Part shown: piece by piece, positions 1 through 6,390 of the stretch
Position numbering within the stretch: the stretch's first letter is position 1
Layout: the number at the start of each line of letters is the position of its first letter
Assembly: GCA_041666425.1 (NCBI GenBank)
Contig: JBAYHA010000025.1
Location: 1-15,613 of the forward strand
DNA: 15,613 nucleotides
Direction of reading: 5' to 3'
From: JBAYHA01 sp041666425
GTDB lineage: Bacteria; Patescibacteriota; Patescibacteriia; UBA11705; JABHMO01
Made by a program: the position numbers and the translations under genes
Notes under the pieces: generated by a model
Seen by the model: the letters and a program-made list of their open reading frames with translations, nothing else
Told to the model about the DNA's origin: nothing
Databases searched by the model: none

Positions 1-249
1 GGCGGACAAAAACAACGCGTGGCCATTGCCCGCGCGTTAGTCAACTCACCGGAAATTATTCTGGCCGATGAACCAACGGGAAATCTTGATTCTCGAACCG
101 GCGAAATTGTCTTGGAAACTTTTCACAAACTCAATCGCGAAACCGGCCAAACCGTCATCATTATCACCCACGACAAATCAATTGCCGAAAAAACCGACCG
201 CATTATTGAAATAAAAGATGGCAAGGTTGTTTCAGACAAAAAACTATAA
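1..249 (+). CDS. ABC transporter ATP-binding protein, MacB/LolD type (C-terminal part)
   Basis: The window opens inside this gene, in frame from base 1; the last 82 residues are present. It begins in the ABC signature loop (GGQKQRVAIARAL), followed by Walker B with D-loop (ILADEPTGNLD) and the switch histidine (IIITHD). The ending (DRIIEIKDGKVV) and the EPTGNLD form are typical of the MacB/LolD/FtsE group, which powers mechanically coupled transporters rather than substrate channels. It would hydrolyse ATP on the cytoplasmic face and partner with the FtsX-type permease that starts at 392. The Walker A half and the true start lie outside the window. The stop is followed by a 142-base repeat-rich gap, which is odd for a two-gene transporter that is normally tightly coupled. 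Family call is firm; the transported substrate is unknown. Confidence 0.95.
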   Translation, partial: GGQKQRVAIARALVNSPEIILADEPTGNLDSRTGEIVLETFHKLNRETGQTVIIITHDKSIAEKTDRIIEIKDGKVVSDKKL

Positions 250-360
250 AATTCAGAATTTAAAATTCAAAATTATGAATTTTAGATTATAACATTTGTT
301 CCCTGTTTGCTGTTCATTTTTCCTCATTCTTAATTCTCAATTCCTCATTCTAAATTCTTG
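250..360. repeat. AATTC-rich low-complexity spacer between ATPase and permease
   Basis: This gap is made of short variants of AATTC/AAATTC and their reverse: 'aattcagaatttaaaattc', 'atgaatttta', then 'ttaattctcaattcctcatt' and 'ctaaattc'. It carries no convincing gene. The pattern looks like imperfect tandem copies of a 7-10 base unit in both orientations. A reading frame in phase with the permease runs back to 296 through it, but the residues so encoded are not membrane- or signal-like, so I treat it as non-coding. Confidence 0.5.
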
Positions 361-378
361 CCGAAGGCATCCCTTCGG
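361..378. repeat. Perfect 7-bp hairpin just before permease start
   Basis: CCGAAGG (361-367) and CCTTCGG (372-378) form a perfect stem with a four-base CATC loop. No T tract follows, so it is not a normal terminator. It ends 13 bases before the permease ATG at 392 and could affect translation or mRNA stability. It could also be a small dispersed palindromic repeat. Confidence 0.6.
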
Positions 379-391
379 GATAATTCTAAAT

Positions 392-1615
392 ATGTTAATA
401 ACAGATCTTGGCGAAGAAATCATTCTTTCTCTCAAAGCCAACAAATCCCGTTCTCTGCTAACAATATTGGGAATTGTTATTGGCATTGCTTCGGTTATTG
501 CCATGATTTCGGTAGGACAAGGAGCCACCCAAAATATTTCCAGTAGCATTCAATCACTCGGCACAAATCTATTGGTCGTTACGCCGGGGAACCAAAAACA
601 GGCCGGCAATTTAGTACGCGGAGGAATGGGCTCGGCCACAACTTTAACAATCGAAGACTCCGACGCGATCAAAAATTCCATTGAAAATGTCAACGCCGTA
701 GCGCCAACGGTAAGCAGTCGCAAACAAATTCTTTACAAAGGTCAAAACACCAATACTTCAATCTACGGCGTCGATGAAAACTATTTCACTATAAAAAATA
801 TCACTGCCGAAATAGGCACCTTGTTCAACACGCAACAAATAACCGGCTATGCCAAAGTGGTTGTCTTCGGACCAACCACTCGCAATACTTTGTTCGGCGA
901 GGATTTTGATCCGACCGGAATAAAAATAAAATTAAACGGACAAGAATACACCGTTATTGGTGTCACCGAAGCCAAAGGCGGAACCGGCATGGGCAGTTCC
1001 GATGATCTGGTTTATATTCCCATAACCACAGCGCAAAAATATCTCTCGGGAAATGACAAAGTAAGCAACATTAGTATTGAAGTGGACAAACAAGAAAACA
1101 TGACTCTTGCTCAAAATGAAATTCAACTTCTACTTTTGGAAAGACACCGCATCGTTGATGAAACCATGGCCGATTTTTCCATCATGAATCAAGCCGATAT
1201 GTTAAGTGCCATGTCCAACGTAGCAGGGACAATGACTTTGCTCTTGGGTGCCATTGCCGGCATTTCTCTAATTGTCGGAGGAATCGGTATTATGAATATG
1301 ATGCTGACTTCCGTCACCGAACGAACTCGCGAAATCGGCTTGCGCAAATCTCTTGGCGCCAAAAACAGCGACATCAGCCGACAGTTCTTGGCGGAATCAA
1401 TCACGCTTACTTTTGTCGGAGGAATAATCGGCATTATTATCGGCACGCTTACTTCAAAAATTATCAGCCATTTTGGTGATTTAACCACCTATGTGACAAC
1501 GTGGTCAATCCTTTTTTCTTTTGGCATCTCGGCGATAATCGGTATTGTTTTTGGTTTTTATCCGGCCACCAGAGCGGCCAAAATGAACCCAATCGAAGCT
1601 CTTCGCTATGAATAA
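392..1615 (+). CDS. MacB/FtsX-family ABC transporter permease
   Basis: This 407-residue protein has the MacB layout: one N-terminal helix (about residues 22-42, SLLTILGIVIGIASVIAMIS), a large extracytoplasmic MacB_PCD-type domain (about 45-275), then three helices (about 280-302, 338-358, 372-393). Family hallmarks are the cytoplasmic coupling stretch ERTREIGLRKSLGAK (about 310-324) and the C-terminal PATRAAKMNPIEALRYE. With the ATPase upstream it should form a mechanotransmission-type exporter of peptides, lipids or lipoproteins. I chose the ATG at 392 because it gives the standard MLITDLGEEI...LKANKSRSLLTILGI beginning; an in-frame start at 296 would add 32 residues encoded by repeat-like DNA. 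No clear Shine-Dalgarno precedes 392. The lipoprotein at 1656 is 40 bases downstream, probably in the same transcript. Confidence 0.93.
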   Translation: MLITDLGEEIILSLKANKSRSLLTILGIVIGIASVIAMISVGQGATQNISSSIQSLGTNLLVVTPGNQKQAGNLVRGGMGSATTLTIEDSDAIKNSIENVNAVAPTVSSRKQILYKGQNTNTSIYGVDENYFTIKNITAEIGTLFNTQQITGYAKVVVFGPTTRNTLFGEDFDPTGIKIKLNGQEYTVIGVTEAKGGTGMGSSDDLVYIPITTAQKYLSGNDKVSNISIEVDKQENMTLAQNEIQLLLLERHRIVDETMADFSIMNQADMLSAMSNVAGTMTLLLGAIAGISLIVGGIGIMNMMLTSVTERTREIGLRKSLGAKNSDISRQFLAESITLTFVGGIIGIIIGTLTSKIISHFGDLTTYVTTWSILFSFGISAIIGIVFGFYPATRAAKMNPIEALRYE

Positions 1616-1621
1616 TCGTAC

Positions 1622-1641
1622 GGGCACAATGCATTGTGCCC
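1622..1641. repeat. 20-base perfect palindrome between permease and lipoprotein genes
   Basis: GGGCACAATG is followed directly by its exact reverse complement CATTGTGCCC. It lies in the 40-base gap between the permease stop and the lipoprotein ATG. There is no T tract, so it is not a typical terminator. Such GC-rich perfect palindromes in AT-rich intergenic DNA are usual for REP-like dispersed elements; an operator or a hairpin tuning translation of the next gene is also possible. Confidence 0.75.
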
Positions 1642-1655
1642 CAACAAAAAACAAT

Positions 1656-2285
1656 ATGAAAAAAACACTCGCTCTATTACTCCTTGTTCCGGTATCTTTA
1701 ATTCTCGCCGGTTGCGTCAAAACCAACGGCAATAGGCAAAATTTAAAAAACCCTGAACAAATCAACCGCGGTCAAAACGGTCAAGGTTTTAACAAAATGT
1801 TTGAAAATTTAAATTTACAAAAAATTGCTTTGGCTGATTTAAAACTCAATGACAAGGTAACTGTTTTTGGACCAATTAATTCCGACGGATCTGTCAATGC
1901 GGAAAAACTTATCCTCGGCGATTTAATCGAAACCATGAAAACAGCCAAACATGATAATCCGGAAGTTCTTCTGCCCCAAGAAAAACAAAAGAATGAAAAA
2001 GAGAATTTTCCCCCACGCGACCAAAACGATTTTGAAAGAAAAGAATTTACCGGACAAAAAGGCGCCGGCAAAGGCATGATGCTCGGCCGAGCGCAAAATT
2101 TGGTTGGTGAAATTTTAAAAATCGAAGAACAAACAATTACCATCAAGTTGCCAGACGGCGGATCAAAAATAATTTTACTGAACGACAAAACGGAAATCAG
2201 CAACTTTGACCCGCAAAATCTTTTCAAAGAAACCGCTCCGGTCGAAGAAATAACGGTTAACCCAACTGAACCAGAAAAACAATAA
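1656..2285 (+). CDS. Lipoprotein with DUF5666-like domain(s)
   Basis: The 209-residue product starts with a lipoprotein signal peptide: MKK, a hydrophobic run, then the lipobox LAGC with the lipidated Cys at residue 20. After a Asn/Gln-rich linker comes ADLKLNDKVTVFGPINSDG (about 60-78) followed by AEKLILG. This matches the DUF5666 pattern 'lkvGdkVtVfG.vnsDGsv.A..i'. A charged linker (about 100-140) is followed by a second beta-rich stretch, LVGEILKIEEQTITIKLPDG (149-168), of the same general type. It should be anchored outside the membrane. Being downstream of the MacB-like ATPase and permease suggests an accessory role in that exporter, but this is inference. The frame stays open back to 1608, overlapping the permease, but 1656 gives the clean signal peptide. 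No Shine-Dalgarno is visible. Confidence 0.85.
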   Translation: MKKTLALLLLVPVSLILAGCVKTNGNRQNLKNPEQINRGQNGQGFNKMFENLNLQKIALADLKLNDKVTVFGPINSDGSVNAEKLILGDLIETMKTAKHDNPEVLLPQEKQKNEKENFPPRDQNDFERKEFTGQKGAGKGMMLGRAQNLVGEILKIEEQTITIKLPDGGSKIILLNDKTEISNFDPQNLFKETAPVEEITVNPTEPEKQ

Positions 2286-2289
2286 ATTA

Positions 2290-2328
2290 AAATTAAAAAA
2301 GACCTCTGCGCGAGGTCTTTTTTAATTT
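2290..2328. terminator. Bidirectional intrinsic terminator
   Basis: A perfect 17-base inverted repeat (2290-2306 and 2312-2328) with a TGCGC loop has A tracts on the left and T tracts on the right, so it works in both directions. It ends the rightward exporter operon and the leftward HD gene, whose stop codon (2322-2324) lies inside the right arm. Confidence 0.95.
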
Positions 2329-3197
2329 ATCATATTTTTTACTTTTGCCAATTTTTGCACACAAGCAAGAAACAGCTCCCTGTTTTGTAAATCGTTCGCC
2401 AATTTATTTTCCACTTTTTTGGTTAAAATTTCCACAGCTTTTTCGTGCGATAACTTTCCCCGTCTGCGCAAAGCTTGATATTGATCGGCCACAATTAAAC
2501 TGGCTTTGCCTTGATCAATTAGAACCTCTTGCTTTTTGTCTGGTCCATAACCATCCAAAAAATGATGCCCTGAAACAATTTCCACCACAGTTTCATCAAT
2601 TTTTAAAAAATCCAGTAACTCAACCGACCAAAAAACATGCGCTGACCAAAAATCAGCCATTCTGCTGTTCTCATTAATATTCAAATCACTTTTGCCAGCG
2701 GACTCATTGATTTTTTTTAAAATAAAAACAGCTTGGGAATGCTTCAACACACCTTCGGCCACCTTGATCGCCAAGGCTTTTTTGATAGTCAAATCTCTGG
2801 GAGGAATGTTGTTATATTCTTTTTTGTCAAAAACCAAATTAAACAAACCAACAAAAGCCTTTTGTTCCTCTGCCGTCGCCAGAACAGGCCCGGCCTTGCC
2901 AATGTCATGCAACAAAGCCGAATATTTCATTCTTTGGGCAAAATCTTTGTCTTTTTCCCACATTTTGTCCATGATTTCGCTTATTTCACAAGCATCAAAA
3001 AAATGGGGTTTCTCTTGACCTCCGGATTGAGACAACAAACTCAATCGAAAAGACGCCTCGTATGGCGGTCTCGGCAAATTCTGGCCAACAAACCAATTCC
3101 TAACGCCGATTGGCGACAAATCAACGGGGTCCTTTTTGTCTTGTTCATTAACTTTTGGCAATGCTGAAATTTTTTGTTCAATAAACACAAAAATCAC
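2322..3197 (-). CDS. HD-GYP-like phosphohydrolase (degenerate GYP motif)
   Basis: The 291-residue protein carries a metal-binding HD pattern in the order of HD-GYP domains: H65, HD at 97-98 (SALLHDIGKAG), H187 (SAHVFW), HH at 211-212 (SGHHFLDGYGPD) and D238 (IVADQYQALRRRG). HD-GYP enzymes typically hydrolyse cyclic di-GMP; here the signature HHxxxDGxGYP reads HHFLDGYGPD, so the GYP part is altered and the substrate is uncertain. I place the start at a GTG (3197) that overlaps the TGA of the upstream peptidase gene (shared GTGA), implying translational coupling. An in-frame ATG at 3263 would overlap that gene by 70 bases and add a lysine-rich stretch that is a by-product of the other gene. A GTG at 3185 is also possible. 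No membrane segment is seen. General phosphohydrolase function is likely; c-di-GMP specificity is not shown. Confidence 0.82.
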   Translation of the reverse strand: MIFVFIEQKISALPKVNEQDKKDPVDLSPIGVRNWFVGQNLPRPPYEASFRLSLLSQSGGQEKPHFFDACEISEIMDKMWEKDKDFAQRMKYSALLHDIGKAGPVLATAEEQKAFVGLFNLVFDKKEYNNIPPRDLTIKKALAIKVAEGVLKHSQAVFILKKINESAGKSDLNINENSRMADFWSAHVFWSVELLDFLKIDETVVEIVSGHHFLDGYGPDKKQEVLIDQGKASLIVADQYQALRRRGKLSHEKAVEILTKKVENKLANDLQNRELFLACVQKLAKVKNMIN

Positions 3198-3742
3198 CAA
3201 TAATTTTTTAATTTTTTTCTTCTTTCTGAATAGTCTATCATTACCGATTGTACCAAATCCCAAAACTTTTTGGAATGATTAAACTCCCGCAAATGACAAA
3301 GCTCGTGTACCACAACATAATCAATAATTTCTTCTGACAGTTTTGATAAACGAAAATTAAAATTCAAAATCCCCTTTCTGGAACAAGACCCCCAACGCGA
3401 ACGACCCAATCTGATTTTTATTTTCTGAGGTTGAACCTGCAAAATTTTTGAAAAATAAAAAACCTTATCCGTAATTAAATCAAAAAAATCATCTTTGTTT
3501 TTTAAAAACTCTTCCCGATCAATAAAAATTTCTTTTTTGCTTTCAATTTTTTGCAACTGACGACACAACCAATCCTTGTTTTTTTCGACAAAATCTTCAA
3601 CAACACCAAAAGACAACAAAGCCGGCTTGGTAATGACAATTTCTTTTTGTCGACTGACTTTTAATGAAATTCGTCGACTGTGCGGTTTTATTTTTATAAT
3701 CAATGGAAAAACTTTCTCATTGATTTTTATTTGATTGAGCAT
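3194..3742 (-). CDS. YgjP-like (COG1451) zinc metallopeptidase
   Basis: The 182-residue product has the classic YgjP/DUF45 signature: RSRWGSCSRKG (114-124), an FNFRLSKL strand, then DYVVVHELCH (141-150), with HExxH zinc ligands at 146 and 150, and NHSKKFW (155-161), with the third His at 156. Length and domain order match the family. It is probably a cytosolic minigluzincin-type peptidase; its substrates are not established. It is the first gene of a pair with the HD protein, overlapping by four bases. The ATG at 3742 lies only about 5 bases from the predicted transcription start of the promoter at 3754-3782, so its mRNA may be almost leaderless, consistent with the absence of a Shine-Dalgarno. 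Confidence 0.93.
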   Translation of the reverse strand: MLNQIKINEKVFPLIIKIKPHSRRISLKVSRQKEIVITKPALLSFGVVEDFVEKNKDWLCRQLQKIESKKEIFIDREEFLKNKDDFFDLITDKVFYFSKILQVQPQKIKIRLGRSRWGSCSRKGILNFNFRLSKLSEEIIDYVVVHELCHLREFNHSKKFWDLVQSVMIDYSERRKKLKNYW

Positions 3743-3753
3743 AAACTATGTTA

Positions 3754-3782
3754 ATTTTATAAACATTTCATCTTTTCGTCAA
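3754..3782 (-). promoter_or_regulatory. Sigma70-type promoter for the YgjP/HD pair
   Basis: On the minus strand TTGACG (3782-3777) is separated by 17 bases from TAAAAT (3759-3754). The -35 box is inside the 43-base repeat that also carries the preceding gene's terminator. Initiation would be near 3748, about 5 bases before the ATG. Confidence 0.6.
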
Positions 3783-3811
3783 ACAAAAAACCGAGAACTT
3801 TTGTTCTCGGT
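3769..3811. repeat. 43-base direct repeat, copy 1
   Basis: This is identical over 43 bases to 5468-5510. It holds the intrinsic terminator of the gene at 3817-4581 plus downstream sequence including TTGACG. In both places it directly follows one of the two paralogous membrane-protein genes. Confidence 0.97.
3785..3811 (-). terminator. Intrinsic terminator of the two-helix protein gene
   Basis: A 9-bp stem (ACCGAGAAC/GTTCTCGGT) with a four-base loop is followed on the minus strand by six Ts. It begins 6 bases after the stop of the gene at 3817-4581. Confidence 0.93.
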
Positions 3812-3816
3812 GAATA

Positions 3817-4581
3817 TTATTCATTCGGTACTGAATGATAGGAAAAAGAAAACTCATAACTTGGATGCTTTTTTAAAAGTTCCATCGGCCAAACAGGAAA
3901 AACAAAAATTTTCTTAATTTTGGCTTCAAACTCTTCTCTGCCGATTTCCTGTCGCAAATACTTACGAAAATAATCTTCATACTTGTCAGGCGTCAAATGT
4001 TGAAAAGCACACATTAATTGACGTCCGAAAAAACTCTCAAAAGAGTCCTGTTTCTGTTTGCAAATATGATCAACAATCATCTGCCAGCTAATATCCATCA
4101 AAGTGAATTTCCCAAAAATAGTTATATCAACCGTTTCTTCACAGTTATTATATTCTAAAAAAACACCCCCGCTTTCCTTAGCCCGAACGATAGTTTCTTT
4201 TGTTGCCAAATCATGGCCAAAAGATAACGAAATATTGGGATAAAAAGGAAAACACGCTGAGCCTTTTGGCACATAATGTTTTTGTCCGACAGCTATCACT
4301 TTTCCAGCAACGTCAACTTTTATCAAACAGGCCGAATCTCTACGTGTTGTCAAAATTCCTTTCTTTTCTAAGGTGTCTATAATTAAAATACAAATAATTA
4401 ATAAAAAACCACCTAAAAAAAGAACCGCTACACTAATAAGAACATCAATATAGGCGAAAAAACAAATTCCCAAAACACCCACAAACATAATTCCTGCACT
4501 AATGAAAGCGAATGATTCCAAACTTAATAGCACTTTTTGCCACCATGTCAAAGTCTTGTCCGGAATAATCATTTTTTCCAT
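3817..4581 (-). CDS. Two-helix membrane protein of unknown function, paralogue A
   Basis: I do not recognise the family. The 254-residue protein has two adjacent hydrophobic helices (about 25-47 and 48-69) and then a soluble domain of about 180 residues. The soluble part is clearly related to the protein at 5519-6268: shared features are LIKVD..GKV..VG..H...KG (86-107), DISWQ (163-167), DSFE.(F/Y)F (179-185), an acidic/basic helix ending in EEFEAKIKKIF, and a final Y.F.F.Y strand. Hairpin helices followed by beta-strands and then helices is reminiscent of SPFH/band-7 proteins, but that is a weak inference. The start at 4581 is supported by GAGG five bases upstream. It lies 11 bases after the CPBP protease gene, so the two form an operon, suggesting a partner or substrate relationship. 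Confidence 0.8.
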   Translation of the reverse strand: MEKMIIPDKTLTWWQKVLLSLESFAFISAGIMFVGVLGICFFAYIDVLISVAVLFLGGFLLIICILIIDTLEKKGILTTRRDSACLIKVDVAGKVIAVGQKHYVPKGSACFPFYPNISLSFGHDLATKETIVRAKESGGVFLEYNNCEETVDITIFGKFTLMDISWQMIVDHICKQKQDSFESFFGRQLMCAFQHLTPDKYEDYFRKYLRQEIGREEFEAKIKKIFVFPVWPMELLKKHPSYEFSFSYHSVPNE

Positions 4582-4592
4582 AACAACCTCAT

Positions 4593-5282
4593 TTAAATAG
4601 TCATTTCAAAAAATCGGTATTTCTTTTTTCTAAATATCCTCTTTTTAAAAAAACGCGCGACTCGCACTACCAATGCACACGGCACCAAGGCCACAATCCA
4701 AACAATTAATAGCAGAATTGGCAAAACAGTTGGCATAATCAGATTCCAAGCGCCATGAACCAACAAACACAGCCAAAGCGATTGATAGGCAATACCCAAA
4801 TAGGCAATTAAAACACCAAGAGAAAAAGCGACAACCACAGGGAATACCTTTCTGCCAAAAAAATCCCACCTACTCATTTCATTTCCCACTCTTTTAATTT
4901 CATTCAACATATTGTCAGATTGAACATTATCGTCATTTTGTCTCATAACCAAATCAGAAAAAGAAACTTTATTATTAAAATAGTGCAATAAAGCAAAAAT
5001 GGCACCAGAAAAAATAATCGCCCACCAGGCATTAGTGCTAATTTCATCAAAGAAGATTAACAACGGCGCCCGAAAAATTAATTCTTCAATTGCAGGGCCA
5101 GAAATAACAAACAGTGGCATGGCGATTAAATACGCTTTTACTTTATTTCTATTTACCCAGGCTATGCTACGAATTTTTTCCTTACATTTTTTCATTATAA
5201 AAAATTTTTCGTAACACTTTCCCAGCAAAAATAATCCCAAAAAACAGATCATCGGAAATAAAAACATCATTACTCTATCCAT
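4593..5282 (-). CDS. CPBP (CAAX/ABI) family intramembrane metalloprotease
   Basis: This polytopic protein of 229 residues has all three motifs of the glutamic-type CPBP family: EELIFR (E66, E67, R71), F96 with H100 (FALLH) and HGAWN (H176, N180). There are about six hydrophobic segments (4-21, 51-65, 84-102, 146-166, 168-182, 185-209) and an unusually polar loop of about 40 residues (104-144) after the second motif. The family cleaves substrates within the membrane; bacterial members process prenylated-like or peptide substrates and often give bacteriocin immunity. I place the start at 5282, where a strong GGAGG stands five bases before the ATG (GGAGGAAAAGATG); an in-frame ATG at 5318 lacks this. 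The gene is followed after 11 bases by paralogue A. Confidence 0.88.
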   Translation of the reverse strand: MDRVMMFLFPMICFLGLFLLGKCYEKFFIMKKCKEKIRSIAWVNRNKVKAYLIAMPLFVISGPAIEELIFRAPLLIFFDEISTNAWWAIIFSGAIFALLHYFNNKVSFSDLVMRQNDDNVQSDNMLNEIKRVGNEMSRWDFFGRKVFPVVVAFSLGVLIAYLGIAYQSLWLCLLVHGAWNLIMPTVLPILLLIVWIVALVPCALVVRVARFFKKRIFRKKKYRFFEMTI

Positions 5283-5399
5283 CTTTTCCTCCGTCGTAAT
5301 TGGTTCAAAAACAATCATTCAAATAACAAAAAAAACTTACCCTACAAATACTGTTTTGCCCAAAAGATTCAAACTTTAACAAATTGTCAAAGAAACTTT

Positions 5400-5445
5400 A
5401 TTTTACAGTAATTAAAAATAAAGTCAAGACAAATAAAGTCAAGAC
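5400..5445 (-). promoter_or_regulatory. Promoter with tandem 15-base repeat, for the CPBP operon
   Basis: A 15-base unit (AAATAAAGTCAAGAC on the plus strand) is repeated exactly in tandem at 5416-5430 and 5431-5445. On the minus strand each copy gives a TTGACT box. The proximal one (5427-5422) is 16 bases from TAAAAT (5405-5400), a plausible -10. The second copy duplicates the -35 box and could be a regulator's binding site. Confidence 0.55.
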
Positions 5446-5467
5446 AACGCTGTTGCCCAAATAACGA

Positions 5468-5510
5468 CATCTTTTCGTCAAACAAAAAACCGAGAACTTT
5501 TGTTCTCGGT
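5468..5510. repeat. 43-base direct repeat, copy 2
   Basis: Identical to 3769-3811, again placed directly downstream of one of the two paralogous genes. It includes the terminator and a TTGACG box; here no good -10 follows the box at 17 bases. Confidence 0.97.
5484..5510 (-). terminator. Intrinsic terminator of paralogue B gene
   Basis: Same 9-bp stem, four-base loop and T tract as at 3785-3811. It starts 8 bases after the stop of the gene at 5519-6268 and separates it from the CPBP operon. Confidence 0.93.
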
Positions 5511-5518
5511 CAGTATAG

Positions 5519-6268
5519 CTACAAATTCTTTCTCCAATAGAAAAACGCAAAACGATACTCCGAACCTTCTTCCACTAGCATCTTTAGTTCGGAAGGAAGA
5601 CAAACAGAAAAAACCCTCTTCCATCTATCCTCAAAGGCCTCTTTGTCTATCTCTCCATGAAAACAGTCATAGAAACCCTTCTTGGAATATGACGCGCGAA
5701 TCGCCCGTTCCAGAATCCAAGAAAAATATTTCTCAAAAGAATCCATCTTGTACTCACAAATCAACCGCTCATAAACTGTTTGCCATGAGATATCTTTTGG
5801 TATTTTGAATTCGGCACTAACTATCATTTGAACCTGCCCGTACTCTTCTCGATTGCCAAAAGTTGCCCGTGCGAAGCTGAGAACTCTGCCGGGTTCTCGA
5901 CAAAAATAAAACTTATGCACCTTTTGCCCCTTGCACAAAAAATGGCTTCTCCCGACATCAAGCACTTTGCCGTTAGAATCAACCTTTATCAGCCAACCAC
6001 ACGCATCCTCAATAAAAACCGACCTGGCAACACATTCATTAATAATAGCAATCGAAAGAAGAGCCAGAACACCAAAAAGACAGAAATCATCAACATGCAC
6101 ATTTATCTGTTGCAGTTGCCAAAAGGCATACATGGGCGAAAACTCAAGAAAATAAAACAGATTGACAAAGTCTCTGGACAAAGCTCCAAACAAAAGAATC
6201 ACCGCAAATAAAAACAAAAATACATAAAATCGATAACCAAGATAACCAAATAATGCCCCTTTTTTCAT
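5519..6268 (-). CDS. Two-helix membrane protein of unknown function, paralogue B
   Basis: The 249-residue protein is a diverged paralogue of the one at 3817-4581. It has hydrophobic helices at about 13-30 and 62-79, separated by a longer external loop (31-61) than in A, and then the shared soluble domain: LIKVDSNGKVLDVGRSHFLCKG (93-114 region), KDISWQTV (158-165), DSFEKYF (176-182), DKEAFEDRWKRVF (208-220) and the terminal EYRFAFFY (237-244). No catalytic motif is recognised. The start at 6268 follows AAGGAGG with a six-base gap; an upstream in-frame ATG at 6301 has no such signal and would add basic residues ahead of the first helix. It has its own consensus promoter (6315-6343) and terminator, so it is a single-gene unit upstream of the CPBP/paralogue-A operon. 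Confidence 0.82.
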   Translation of the reverse strand: MKKGALFGYLGYRFYVFLFLFAVILLFGALSRDFVNLFYFLEFSPMYAFWQLQQINVHVDDFCLFGVLALLSIAIINECVARSVFIEDACGWLIKVDSNGKVLDVGRSHFLCKGQKVHKFYFCREPGRVLSFARATFGNREEYGQVQMIVSAEFKIPKDISWQTVYERLICEYKMDSFEKYFSWILERAIRASYSKKGFYDCFHGEIDKEAFEDRWKRVFSVCLPSELKMLVEEGSEYRFAFFYWRKNL

Positions 6269-6314
6269 TCCGATCCTCCTTAACCTAAAAAACACCGTCA
6301 AAGAACAACCCTGT

Positions 6315-6343
6315 ATAATACCAGCTAATTAAACCTTTGTCAA
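6315..6343 (-). promoter_or_regulatory. Strong sigma70-type promoter for paralogue B
   Basis: On the minus strand a perfect TTGACA (6343-6338), a 17-base spacer and TATTAT (6320-6315) preceded by TGG (extended -10) form one of the best promoters in the window. The leader to the ATG at 6268 is about 40 bases. Confidence 0.85.
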
Positions 6344-6390
6344 TGGTACAAGCCTACATTCTAGTCCCAAGCTTAATTTCTCTTTTTTGC

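Noticed and set aside
296..391. Extended N-terminus for the ABC permease
   Set aside because: The extra residues derive from AATTC-type repeats and a hairpin; the MacB-like N-terminus begins at 392.
1608..1655. Earlier start for the lipoprotein overlapping the permease gene
   Set aside because: It would put 16 polar residues, partly encoded by the palindrome, ahead of a perfect signal peptide.
3735..3917. Small plus-strand frames in terminators and opposite known genes
   Set aside because: They are complements of well-supported minus-strand genes, with no start signals or protein-like features.
5416..5445. CRISPR-like repeat
   Set aside because: Just two 15-base units in direct tandem without spacers.
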